27,439 nucleotides of DNA from an uncultured Clostridium sp. GTDB taxonomy: Bacteria; Bacillota; Clostridia; Lachnospirales; Lachnospiraceae. This document shows positions 1 through 6,634 of this stretch, piece by piece. The translations under genes were made by a program, and so were the position numbers. The notes beneath the pieces are model-generated. The model was not told the DNA's origin, did not search any database, and was given only the letters and a program-made list of their open reading frames with translations. The stretch's first letter is position 1; every line of letters starts with the position of its first letter. The DNA lies in the NCBI GenBank assembly GCA_900543885.1, contig UQTA01000041.1:1-27439 (forward strand), in the 5' to 3' direction.

Positions 1-9
1 AGCCTCTAT

Positions 10-126
10 TTTTCTGCATCCGTTGTCTGCACAGCTTCTCGTTACATCTGTGCGTTCAGTTCGGACCAAAGTCCGCTCTGCCCGCACAGATGTCTCGAAG
101 AGGCAGAACAACTGGATAGCAGAAAA
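10..126. repeat. Long imperfect foldback (inverted repeat)
   Basis: The left arm from 10 (TTTTCTGC, ATCC, GTTGT, CTGC, then ACATCTGTGCG) matches the reverse complement of the right arm ending at 126 (GCAGAAAA) with a few small gaps. The inner stem ACATCTGTGCG/CGCACAGATGT is perfect over 11 bp, and the core is CGGAC-CAAA-GTCCG. It lies beyond the terminator-like hairpin of the TRIC-type gene. It could be a foldback mobile element or a structured RNA. The left edge is close to the window end, so flanking duplications cannot be judged. Confidence 0.6.
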
Positions 127-149
127 GTGCTGCTGCATTTTGCAACAGC
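127..149 (-). terminator. Terminator-like hairpin after TRIC-type gene
   Basis: Read on the minus strand, GCTGTTGC-AAAA-GCAGCAGC (one mismatch) is followed by a short ACTTTTCTG tail. It lies just after the stop codon at 160, so it probably ends the asnA-TRIC transcript. The T-run is short, so termination strength is uncertain. Confidence 0.5.
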
Positions 150-159
150 CCCTTTTTAG

Positions 160-813
160 TTATTTTTTTACAGCTTTTGGCAGATCCCAGCAATAATGAG
201 TTGCCAGAAGCCGGATAGCGATCACTAAGCAGGTACTTATGATCATAGCAATATCATTGTTTACCGGGCTGGACAGCAGGAAAGAATAGCAGATACCGCC
301 AGCAATGGAGGCACAGGCATAAACATGCTTTTTCAGGATATAAGGCGTCTGCTTTGCCATGATATCCCTTAAAAGTCCGCCGCCTACGCCTGTAAGGACT
401 CCTAAGAAAACAGAGAGAAAATGATAATTTCCATATCCTGCCATTACGGCGGTGTCAATACCTGTTACCGTAAAGGCGGCCAGTCCGATGGCATCGAAAA
501 TGTTCATCATTTTTTCATAGGCTACAATACTTTCGCTTTCTAAAAAATGCTGGTTCATGCGGATGACTGTAAAAAGAACCAGGACAGTGATAAACGCCAT
601 GATCGTATAGACCGGGTTAGTAAAGAGGCTGGGAGGAACGATCCCTAAAAGGATGTCCCTCATCATACCTCCGCCAACTGCTGTAGTAACACCTAATACA
701 ATAATTCCCAAAAGATCAAGGTTTTGTCGGATCGCAACCATGGCACCGGAAGAGGCAAACGCAATGGTTCCCACAGCCTCGATCAGAAAGAAGATCGAAA
801 TATAATTCCCCAT
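160..813 (-). CDS. TRIC/YadS-type membrane channel protein (UPF0126)
   Basis: This 217-residue protein is almost entirely hydrophobic, with about seven membrane segments, and is built from two homologous halves. Each half carries the family hallmark glycine-rich turn followed by Arg-Asp: GGGMMRDILLG in the first and GVGGGLLRDIM in the second. This is the signature of the bacterial TRIC-like family (YadS/YvgT, formerly UPF0126). Family members studied are trimeric potassium-permeable channels in the cytoplasmic membrane. The length is normal for the family. It starts 21 bases after the asnA stop with an AGGAG upstream, so it is probably co-transcribed with asnA. Nothing in the sequence gives its physiological role. 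The family call is firm, the function is inferred. Confidence 0.88.
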   Translation of the reverse strand: MGNYISIFFLIEAVGTIAFASSGAMVAIRQNLDLLGIIVLGVTTAVGGGMMRDILLGIVPPSLFTNPVYTIMAFITVLVLFTVIRMNQHFLESESIVAYEKMMNIFDAIGLAAFTVTGIDTAVMAGYGNYHFLSVFLGVLTGVGGGLLRDIMAKQTPYILKKHVYACASIAGGICYSFLLSSPVNNDIAMIISTCLVIAIRLLATHYCWDLPKAVKK

Positions 814-834
814 GATTGATCGGATCTCCTATAA

Positions 835-1842
835 TTACAGTAAGTAGATTTTATGTTTCTTGCAGGTATCACGCATTTCCTGTGGCCAGATACTTGCCTG
901 TACTTCTCCAATGTGGGCTCTGTCAAGGAGCAGCATGCACAGACGGGACTGTCCGATACCGCCGCCGATGGTGTAAGGAAGCTCACCGTTTAAAAGCATC
1001 TTATGATATGGAAGTTCCATACGGTCCATGCAGCCGGATTTTTCCAGCTGTTCTCTTAAGGAAGCTTCGTCTACGCGGATGCCCATACTGGAAATTTCCA
1101 GAGCGCAGTTTAAAGTCGGATACCAGAAAAGAATATCGCCGTTTAATTTCCAGTCATCATAGTCTGGTGCCCGGCCGTCGTGGGGCTTTCCGCTTGCCAG
1201 TTTGTCACCGATCTGCATTAAGAAAACACAGCCATGTTCTTGTGTGATCAGGTTTTCGCGTTCCTTTGGAGTCTTATCCGGATACATAGCTTCCAATTCA
1301 CTGGTGGTGATAAAGAAAATATCATCTGGCAGCTGATTTACAGCCTGTGGATATTTGTACCATACTTCGTGCTGCATATGCTTGATGATCTTGAAGATCA
1401 GGCGTACGGTATCTTTTAAGGTCTTTTCATTGCGGTCTTCTTTGTTGATGACTTTTTCCCAGTCCCACTGATCTACGTAGCAGGAGTGGAGATTGTCCAG
1501 TTCCTCATCTCTGCGGATGGCGTTCATGTTAGTGTAAAGACCTTCACCTGGCTGAAAACCATATTCTTTTAATGCCATACGTTTCCATTTTGCCAGGGAA
1601 TGTACAACTTCCATGGTCTCACCAGGAATGGCAGCCATGTCAAAGGATACAGGGCGTTCTACGCCGTTTAAGTTATCATTCAGACCGCTGCTTTTTTCGA
1701 CAAATAAAGGTGCGGAAATACGCTCCAGATGCATCTCGCGTCCCATCTCTTTCTGGAAGGTGTCGCGGATATATTTAATGGCATCCTGGGTCTCACGTAT
1801 ATCCAGACGGGGATCATAGTGTTCCGGTATGATCAGTTCCAT
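835..1842 (-). CDS. asnA: Aspartate--ammonia ligase
   Basis: AsnA makes asparagine from aspartate, ammonia and ATP in the cytosol. It is a class II aminoacyl-tRNA-synthetase-fold enzyme. The 335-residue length is typical. Recognisable family blocks include RISAPLFV and NDNLNGVERPVSFD near the N-terminus, the VDQWDWEKV segment in the middle, and the motif-3-like GGGIGQSRLCMLLL near the C-terminus with its conserved Arg. The start is supported by AGGAGG about eight bases upstream on the minus strand. It is followed closely by the TRIC-type gene. A TATAAT-like box lies at 1953-1958 (minus strand) with no good -35. The leader between it and the gene contains a palindrome at 1868-1930. Confidence 0.96.
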   Translation of the reverse strand: MELIIPEHYDPRLDIRETQDAIKYIRDTFQKEMGREMHLERISAPLFVEKSSGLNDNLNGVERPVSFDMAAIPGETMEVVHSLAKWKRMALKEYGFQPGEGLYTNMNAIRRDEELDNLHSCYVDQWDWEKVINKEDRNEKTLKDTVRLIFKIIKHMQHEVWYKYPQAVNQLPDDIFFITTSELEAMYPDKTPKERENLITQEHGCVFLMQIGDKLASGKPHDGRAPDYDDWKLNGDILFWYPTLNCALEISSMGIRVDEASLREQLEKSGCMDRMELPYHKMLLNGELPYTIGGGIGQSRLCMLLLDRAHIGEVQASIWPQEMRDTCKKHKIYLL

Positions 1843-1867
1843 TGGTATTATCCTCCTGAAATATATT

Positions 1868-1930
1868 ATGTACTCCCAAAATCTTCAAAGAGCACATGCT
1901 CATGTTCCCCAAAAAAGTACGGGAGAACAT
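1868..1930. repeat. 63-bp palindrome in asnA leader, ends similar to the 163-bp element
   Basis: The plus strand begins ATGTACTCCCAAAATCTTC and ends GGGAGAACAT. The first 19 bases match the 163-bp element's terminal repeat ATGTACTCTCGGAATCTTT at about 15 of 19 positions. The two ends pair with each other over about 10 bases with one mismatch. An inner palindrome GAGCACATGCTC is also present. There is no clear flanking target duplication. It may be a decayed or deleted relative of the mobile hairpin, or a leader hairpin that evolved independently. Confidence 0.45.
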
Positions 1931-2042
1931 ACAATACGTACATGGTAACATTATTATAAAGAAGCTTCAAGTGAAAGTTTCTCATGTTCTCAAGTTTTGT
2001 AATCTCTCAGCTGCTGCTTTGCCCATTCACATTCAGAAAAGC

Positions 2043-2080
2043 GAACTGCTTCAGGCAGATTACAGGTTACAGCGCAGTTC
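2043..2080 (-). terminator. Weak terminator-like hairpin at end of ogt
   Basis: GAACTGC/GCAGTTC (7 bp) encloses a loop and overlaps the ogt stop codon. On the minus strand it is followed by GCTTTTCTG. The T-run is short, so this is only a candidate. Confidence 0.35.
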
Positions 2081-2603
2081 CCTTTGCAGGAACGGAAAAA
2101 CCGATCATATCTGTTTTTTCTAATTCCAGTAAGGCGATCTTCTTATCAATTCCTCCGGCATAACCGGTAAGGCTTCCGTTTGTACCTACTACTCTGTGAC
2201 AGGGGATAATAATGGAGATCCTGTTGTGGCCCACTGCACCCCCTACAGCCTGGGCGGACATATGGGAAAGTCCCATAGAGACAGCCAGTTTGGCAGCAAT
2301 CTCTCCATAAGTAACAGTCTGTCCATAGGGAATGGTTAGAAGGATACCCCACACCTGTTTACGAAATTCTGATCCCATAGGATGGAGTTTAGGCGTAAAG
2401 GGCGGATTTTCCCCTTTAAAATACAGATCCAGCCACTTTGTGGTTTCTTTAAGTATGTTGTTTTCTTTTTCTTCACTATCTGACAGGTCAATACCATGAG
2501 CAAAATATTTCTGTTCTTCAAACCAGAGGCCTGTAAGTCCTATATCGTCTGCTGCTATCAGGATATTTCCCAAAGGAGATTTATAAGTGCAGGTGTACAT
2601 CAT
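2067..2603 (-). CDS. ogt: Methylated-DNA--protein-cysteine methyltransferase
   Basis: This enzyme transfers the alkyl group from O6-alkylguanine (or O4-alkylthymine) in DNA to its own cysteine, a one-time suicide repair. The active site IPCHRVV is present with the acceptor Cys at residue 135, preceded by the GGAVGHN recognition-helix block and followed by the GSLTGYAGG loop. The N-terminal ribonuclease-like domain begins with YKSPLGNILIAADD. The length of 178 is usual for stand-alone Ogt proteins. The start is a double ATG with GAGG seven bases upstream. A promoter and a LexA-like box lie upstream, which would fit damage-inducible expression. Confidence 0.95.
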   Translation of the reverse strand: MMYTCTYKSPLGNILIAADDIGLTGLWFEEQKYFAHGIDLSDSEEKENNILKETTKWLDLYFKGENPPFTPKLHPMGSEFRKQVWGILLTIPYGQTVTYGEIAAKLAVSMGLSHMSAQAVGGAVGHNRISIIIPCHRVVGTNGSLTGYAGGIDKKIALLELEKTDMIGFSVPAKGTAL

Positions 2604-2661
2604 AAAGATACCTCATTTCCAGGAGTATAAAAAATATTGGGGTCAAAAGTGTTATGGTTTT

Positions 2662-2690
2662 AGTATACAGTGGAAAGAGAGAAAAATCAA
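2662..2690 (-). promoter_or_regulatory. Promoter of ogt
   Basis: On the minus strand there is TTGATT (2685-2690), a 17-base spacer and TATACT (2662-2667). This is a good sigma-A match, about 60 bases before the ogt start. Confidence 0.65.
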
Positions 2691-2699
2691 TAGAAAAAT

Positions 2700-2713
2700 C
2701 GAACAAATGTTCT
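2700..2713. promoter_or_regulatory. Candidate LexA (SOS) box
   Basis: CGAACAAATGTTCT matches the Gram-positive LexA/DinR consensus CGAACRNRYGTTYC at all but the last position, with the GAAC-N4-GTTC core intact. It sits 10 bases upstream of the ogt -35 box, in the divergent region shared with deoB. Regulation is inferred from the match and from ogt being a DNA repair gene. Confidence 0.6.
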
Positions 2714-2752
2714 TTTGGCAATGCAGGTTCTGTTACAGTTCTTGAAAAAAAG

Positions 2753-2764
2753 TGCCATATGGCA
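2753..2764. promoter_or_regulatory. Perfect 12-bp palindrome upstream of deoB
   Basis: TGCCATATGGCA is a perfect palindrome flanked by an A-run on the left and a T-run on the right. It lies just upstream of a TATACT (2787-2792) that could be the deoB -10 box, with no convincing -35. It could be an operator or a small transcription end signal for leftover transcripts. Confidence 0.35.
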
Positions 2765-2860
2765 TTTTTAAATTTTCTTTTTTGTGTATACTGAAGTTAC
2801 ATAGAAAGATTTCAGAGAACATATAAACTTTAGAAAATGAAACAGGAGGAAGCAGAAACG

Positions 2861-4054
2861 ATGAAGAAGTTCAAACGTATTTTTGTGATCGTAATGGATT
2901 CTTTTGGCGCGGGACATGCAAAAGACGGCGCCGCTTACGGTGATGACGGTGCAGATACTATGGGGCATATTGCCCAAAGGCATGATAACTGGAAAATTCC
3001 TAATCTTACCAGTCTGGGACTGGCAAACTTGCATCCTTTAAACGGTGTAACACCGGCAGAACATCCTCTGGGGTATCAGATGGTCCTTAATGAAAAAAGC
3101 TGCGGAAAAGATACGATGACCGGACACTGGGAAATGATGGGCATCTATACCACAAAGCCATTTGTTACTTTTACAGATCATGGTTTTCCGCCTGAACTGA
3201 TACATGAACTGGAAGAGCGCACCGGACACAAGATCATTGGAAATAAGAGCGCCAGTGGTACGGAGATCTTGGATGAGCTGGCAGAAGAAGAGATCGCGAC
3301 CGGTCACATGATCGTATATACGTCTGCTGACTCTGTACTTCAGATCTGCGGAAATGAGGAGACTTTTGGACTGGAGGAACTTTATCGTTGCTGTCAGATC
3401 GCCAGAGAACTGACCATGAAGGATGAGTGGAGAGTAGGACGGGTTATCGCAAGACCTTATGTTGGAAAGAAAAAAGGCGAATTTAAGCGTACCAGCAACC
3501 GCCATGATTATGCTTTAAAGCCAAGTGGAAAGACGGCTTTGAATGCTTTAAAAGAGAATGGATATGATGTGATCTCTGTAGGAAAGATCCGCGATATCTT
3601 TGATGGCGAAGGCATTACGGAAGCCTATAAGTCCAAGAGCTCTGTTCATGGAATGGAGCAGACCATTGATATTGCAGAGCACAATGATTTTACAGGACTT
3701 TGCTTTATCAATCTGGTTGATTTTGACGCACTGTGGGGCCACAGAAGAAATCCGGAAGGCTATGCAGAAGAAGTGGAAAAATTTGACGTGAAACTGGGAG
3801 AACTATTAAAGAACCTGAAGGAAGATGATCTGTTAATGATCACGGCAGACCATGGAAATGATCCTACATGGACAGGTACAGACCATACCAGAGAACAGGT
3901 TCCCCTTCTGATCTACTCTCCGTCTTTAAAAGAAGGAGGAAAGCTGGCTGAATCAAATGATTTTGGTGTGATCGGTGCTACGATTGCAGAGAATTTTGAT
4001 GTAAAAATGCCGGAAAATACCATTGGAACCTCTATTTTAGAACAGATTAACTAA
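2861..4054 (+). CDS. deoB: Phosphopentomutase
   Basis: DeoB interconverts (deoxy)ribose 1-phosphate and 5-phosphate in nucleoside salvage, using two manganese ions in an alkaline-phosphatase-type fold. The N-terminal metal motif FVIVMDSFGAG, the GKDTMTGHWEMMG block and the C-terminal metal ligands in ADHGNDPTWTGTDHTRE are all visible. An in-frame ATG exists at 2837, but AGGAGG at 2844-2849 fits only the ATG at 2861, and the protein then begins MKKFKRIFVIV as usual. This gives 397 residues, normal for the family. No other nucleoside genes (deoC, pdp, punA) are adjacent. A strong terminator follows. Confidence 0.96.
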   Translation: MKKFKRIFVIVMDSFGAGHAKDGAAYGDDGADTMGHIAQRHDNWKIPNLTSLGLANLHPLNGVTPAEHPLGYQMVLNEKSCGKDTMTGHWEMMGIYTTKPFVTFTDHGFPPELIHELEERTGHKIIGNKSASGTEILDELAEEEIATGHMIVYTSADSVLQICGNEETFGLEELYRCCQIARELTMKDEWRVGRVIARPYVGKKKGEFKRTSNRHDYALKPSGKTALNALKENGYDVISVGKIRDIFDGEGITEAYKSKSSVHGMEQTIDIAEHNDFTGLCFINLVDFDALWGHRRNPEGYAEEVEKFDVKLGELLKNLKEDDLLMITADHGNDPTWTGTDHTREQVPLLIYSPSLKEGGKLAESNDFGVIGATIAENFDVKMPENTIGTSILEQIN

Positions 4055-4098
4055 ACGGACAGATACCTTTTGACATCAAGATCATGAAAACACTTAAA

Positions 4099-4133
4099 AC
4101 AGGCAGGAAAAAGCAGATCCTGTCTGTTTTTTT
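4099..4133 (+). terminator. Terminator after deoB
   Basis: ACAGGCAGGA pairs with TCCTGTCTGT (one G-T pair) around a 9-base loop and is followed by a run of seven T. It is a classical intrinsic terminator, 45 bases after the deoB stop. Confidence 0.85.
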
Positions 4134-4173
4134 GCCATTTTTTATCTGTGAAGTGTTTATAAAAAGTGTTTCA

Positions 4174-4202
4174 TTGAAATGAAGAGCTGACTGTGGTATT
4201 AT
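4174..4202 (+). promoter_or_regulatory. Promoter of the Sir2-like gene
   Basis: TTGAAA, a 17-base spacer and TATTAT preceded by TGG (extended -10). The start of transcription would be near 4209, giving a leader of about 70 bases. Confidence 0.6.
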
Positions 4203-4212
4203 GTTGATTGAC

Positions 4213-4262
4213 GTCTGCATCTTCTTGTTCGCTGCAAGTGTGCAAGAAGATGCAAGGCAGAC
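4213..4262 (+). promoter_or_regulatory. Leader hairpin before the Sir2-like gene
   Basis: CATCTTCTTG (4218-4227) and CAAGAAGATG (4243-4252) pair perfectly, extended by GTCTG/CAGAC at the base. The hairpin fills almost the whole leader and ends immediately before the AGGAAGG ribosome-binding site (4263-4269). Such placement could affect translation or mRNA stability, but no ligand class is recognised. Confidence 0.5.
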
Positions 4263-4279
4263 AGGAAGGCAGAAAATTT

Positions 4280-4942
4280 ATGGAAAATGTAAAGACAGAG
4301 GTCGTAGAAAACATAAAAGAAGCGCAAAAGATCCTGATCGGGATCGGAAATGAATGGGCACTGCGGGATGATGGGAAAGACATCCGTTTCCGTCATTTAA
4401 GCGATCCGGCTCAGTCTGAATTGATGGAAGCCTATAAGTCACTCTATGAACTGATAAAAGAGAAAGACTATTATATTGTCACTACTTTAACAGATGGGGC
4501 TGTTTATGAAATCCCTTTTGATAAAAACAGGATCGTAGCTCCCTGCGGAAACATTCACTGGAGACAGTGTTCAAAAGCCTGTACAAAGGATATCTGGGAA
4601 GAAAAGGAAGTGCCGGATGATATCTGTCCACACTGCAAAGCACCCCTTACAGGGAATACTTTAAAAGCAGAAACATATATTGAAGAAGGCTATCTGCCAA
4701 GGTGGAAGGATTATATGAAATGGCAGACCGGAACCCTTAACCGCACTCTTGTGATCCTGGAACTGGGAGAAGGATTTGCCACTCCTACGGTTATGCGCTG
4801 GCCTTTTGAAAAGATCATTTATTTTAATCAGAAATCAAAATTATACCGTGTAAATGAAAGTTTCTATCAGCTTCCAAAAGAGGCACAGGAACGAGGAGTA
4901 TCGGTTCATGAAAATTCCGTCTGCTGGATGCTTGGAAAATAG
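4280..4942 (+). CDS. Degenerate Sir2 (sirtuin)-like protein with zinc ribbon
   Basis: At 220 residues this resembles the divergent Sir2-like proteins of Firmicutes. The zinc-ribbon cysteines are C97, C101, C116 and C119 (CSKAC and CPHC). YYIVTTLTDG aligns with the sirtuin TTNxD strand, and LVILELGEGFATPTVMRWPF with their LGVGFNTP-type block. Key catalytic features are altered. The N-terminal dinucleotide-binding motif GAGAS is replaced by GIGNEW. The Asn of TTN is Leu. The position of the catalytic His in the HG motif appears to be Cys89 (PCGN). It may therefore bind a nucleotide without deacylating, or be inactive. ATG 4280 is chosen because AGGAAGG lies 10 bases upstream, whereas the earlier in-frame ATG at 4208 falls at the start of transcription. 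No macrodomain or lipoyl-related partner is adjacent. Confidence 0.65.
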   Translation: MENVKTEVVENIKEAQKILIGIGNEWALRDDGKDIRFRHLSDPAQSELMEAYKSLYELIKEKDYYIVTTLTDGAVYEIPFDKNRIVAPCGNIHWRQCSKACTKDIWEEKEVPDDICPHCKAPLTGNTLKAETYIEEGYLPRWKDYMKWQTGTLNRTLVILELGEGFATPTVMRWPFEKIIYFNQKSKLYRVNESFYQLPKEAQERGVSVHENSVCWMLGK

Positions 4943-5017
4943 AGATTAAAAGATGCAAGGCCAAACTTCAGCAATTAAAAGATAAATTGACAGAAAAAAC
5001 GAAAGTGAGGAATGCCC

Positions 5018-5626
5018 ATGATCGCTGTAATAGACTATGACGCAGGGAATTTAAAAAGCGTGGAAAAGGCACTGGTTTTTCTGGGAGAAACACCGGTCAT
5101 TACCAGAGACAAAGAACAACTTTTGGCAGCTGACAAAGTGATCCTTCCAGGTGTAGGTGCTTTTGGAGATGCCATGGAGCGTCTGCATCAGTACGGACTG
5201 GTGGATGTGATAAAAGAGATCGTAAAAAAAGGAACTCCTTTTCTGGGAATCTGCCTGGGCTTGCAGCTGATGTTTGAAAGCAGCGAAGAAAGTCCTGGAA
5301 TAGAAGGTCTTGGACTGCTTCCGGGTAAGATCCTTAAAATACCGGAGACACCAGGAATGAAGGTACCTCATATGGGATGGAATTCCTTAAAGGTACGTCC
5401 GGATTCCAGACTGTTTCAGGGCATTCCAGACGGCAGTTATGTATATTTTGTACATTCTTATTATCTGAAAGCAGAGGAAGAAGATATAGTAGCAGCAACG
5501 ACGGAATACGGAACCCATATTCATGGGGCAGTGGAGAAAAAGAATCTGTTTGCCTGCCAGTTCCATCCGGAAAAGAGCAGCCAGACCGGTCTTAAGATCC
5601 TGGAAAATTTTATTAAACTGTCATAG
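5018..5626 (+). CDS. hisH: Imidazole glycerol phosphate synthase, glutaminase subunit
   Basis: HisH releases ammonia from glutamine and channels it to HisF for histidine and purine-precursor (AICAR) formation. The class I glutamine amidotransferase triad is visible: nucleophile Cys in GICLGLQLMFE and the His and Glu of FHPEKSS. The N-terminal IAVIDYDAGNL and the LPGVGAFGDAM oxyanion block are typical. ATG 5018 is preferred over ATG 5012 because GTGAGG ends at 5010, which is too close for the latter. This gives 202 residues. hisF follows 25 bases later, so the two subunits are co-expressed. The remaining his genes are not in the window, which is a partial-cluster arrangement. Confidence 0.96.
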   Translation: MIAVIDYDAGNLKSVEKALVFLGETPVITRDKEQLLAADKVILPGVGAFGDAMERLHQYGLVDVIKEIVKKGTPFLGICLGLQLMFESSEESPGIEGLGLLPGKILKIPETPGMKVPHMGWNSLKVRPDSRLFQGIPDGSYVYFVHSYYLKAEEEDIVAATTEYGTHIHGAVEKKNLFACQFHPEKSSQTGLKILENFIKLS

Positions 5627-5651
5627 GAACTTGGAGAAAGGAAAATGAAAT

Positions 5652-6413
5652 ATGTTTACAAAAAGGATCGTTCCCTGCTTAGATGTGAATAATGGCCGGG
5701 TGGTAAAAGGCGTTAATTTTGTAAATTTAAAGGATGCCGGTGACCCGGTGGAAATAGCGGCTGCATATGATAAGGCTGGTGCAGATGAACTGGTATTTTT
5801 GGACATCACAGCTTCCTCTGACCATAGAAAAACAGTAGTGGATATGGTGCGTAAGGTAGCAGAAAAGGTGTTTATCCCCTTTACAGTAGGCGGCGGGATC
5901 CGTACAGTAGAAGATTTCCGCATGCTTTTGCGGGAAGGCGCGGATAAAATATCTATTAACTCATCTGCCATTGATAATCCGCAGCTGATCCATGATGCAG
6001 CCTGGAAATTCGGCAGACAGTGTGTGGTAGTTGCTATTGATGCCAAGCGCAGAGCAGATGGCTCCGGCTGGAATGTATACAAACACGGCGGACGGTTAGA
6101 TACAGGTCTGGATGTGCTGGAATGGGCGAAAAAGGCAGATTCCTTAGGTGCAGGTGAGATCCTTCTTACCAGTATGGACTGCGATGGTACAAAGGCCGGT
6201 TATGACAATGAACTGACAGCGGCAGTGGCAGATCTTGTAAGTGTTCCCGTGATCGCATCCGGTGGTGCAGGAAATAAAGAGCATTTTTATGATGCGCTGA
6301 CGAAAGGTAAGGCGGATGCAGTTTTAGCCGCTTCACTGTTTCATTATAAAGAACTGGAGATCCGTGATCTGAAGGATTATCTGGCTGGAAGAGGCATTTC
6401 TGTGCGAAGATAG
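5652..6413 (+). CDS. hisF: Imidazole glycerol phosphate synthase, cyclase subunit
   Basis: HisF is a TIM barrel that uses HisH-derived ammonia to convert PRFAR to imidazole glycerol phosphate and AICAR. The catalytic aspartates lie in PCLDVNNGRVVKG (N-terminal) and VVVAIDAKR (middle). Phosphate-binding loops GGGIRT and ASGGAG are present. The length of 253 residues is exactly typical. GGAGAAAGG precedes the ATG by about ten bases. The 163-bp mobile hairpin begins 36 bases after its stop. Without that insertion, the ung start would be only about 58 bases away, so hisH-hisF-ung may once have been one close transcription unit. Confidence 0.97.
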   Translation: MFTKRIVPCLDVNNGRVVKGVNFVNLKDAGDPVEIAAAYDKAGADELVFLDITASSDHRKTVVDMVRKVAEKVFIPFTVGGGIRTVEDFRMLLREGADKISINSSAIDNPQLIHDAAWKFGRQCVVVAIDAKRRADGSGWNVYKHGGRLDTGLDVLEWAKKADSLGAGEILLTSMDCDGTKAGYDNELTAAVADLVSVPVIASGGAGNKEHFYDALTKGKADAVLAASLFHYKELEIRDLKDYLAGRGISVRR

Positions 6414-6445
6414 AATACGGTCGTTTGGAAAGTATGATATGAAAG

Positions 6446-6616
6446 ACAGATGTACTCTCGGAATCTTTTTGTGCTTGATTTTGCGAGAAGATTTTTTGTC
6501 AGTTGTGCCCAAATTTTTGAGGCGTACGCGGTGCGTACGTTGATAAAATTCGGGTGCGGCTGGCGGAAAATCGGCCGCAAAAGCAGGTGCATGAAAGATT
6601 CCGAGAGTACATACAG
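6446..6616 (+). mobile_element. 163-bp palindromic MITE-like element, copy 1, with ACAG target duplication
   Basis: The element proper is 6450-6612. Its ends are ATGTACTCTCGGAATCTTT and the exact reverse complement, and it is flanked by ACAG at 6446-6449 and 6613-6616. The rest of both halves also pair, around a GGT loop at 6530-6532, so the whole element is one hairpin. Most arm differences are T/C or G/A changes that leave G-U pairs in the plus-strand RNA. It differs from copy 2 at three of 163 positions (6473, 6559 and 6601). It encodes no transposase, so movement would need an enzyme supplied from elsewhere. It separates hisF from ung. Confidence 0.88.
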
Positions 6617-6634
6617 AAGAAAAGGAGTGTAAAG

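Noticed and set aside
4987..4992. TTGACA just upstream of hisH as a -35 box
   Set aside because: No -10 box fits before the hisH start, 26 bases away, so it cannot drive hisH.
6450..6632. 60-residue open frame running through the mobile hairpin, also present in copy 2
   Set aside because: The frame exists because the element has no stops in that phase. There is no ribosome-binding site, one protein end lies in flanking sequence that differs between copies, and the nucleotide pattern is explained by hairpin pairing.
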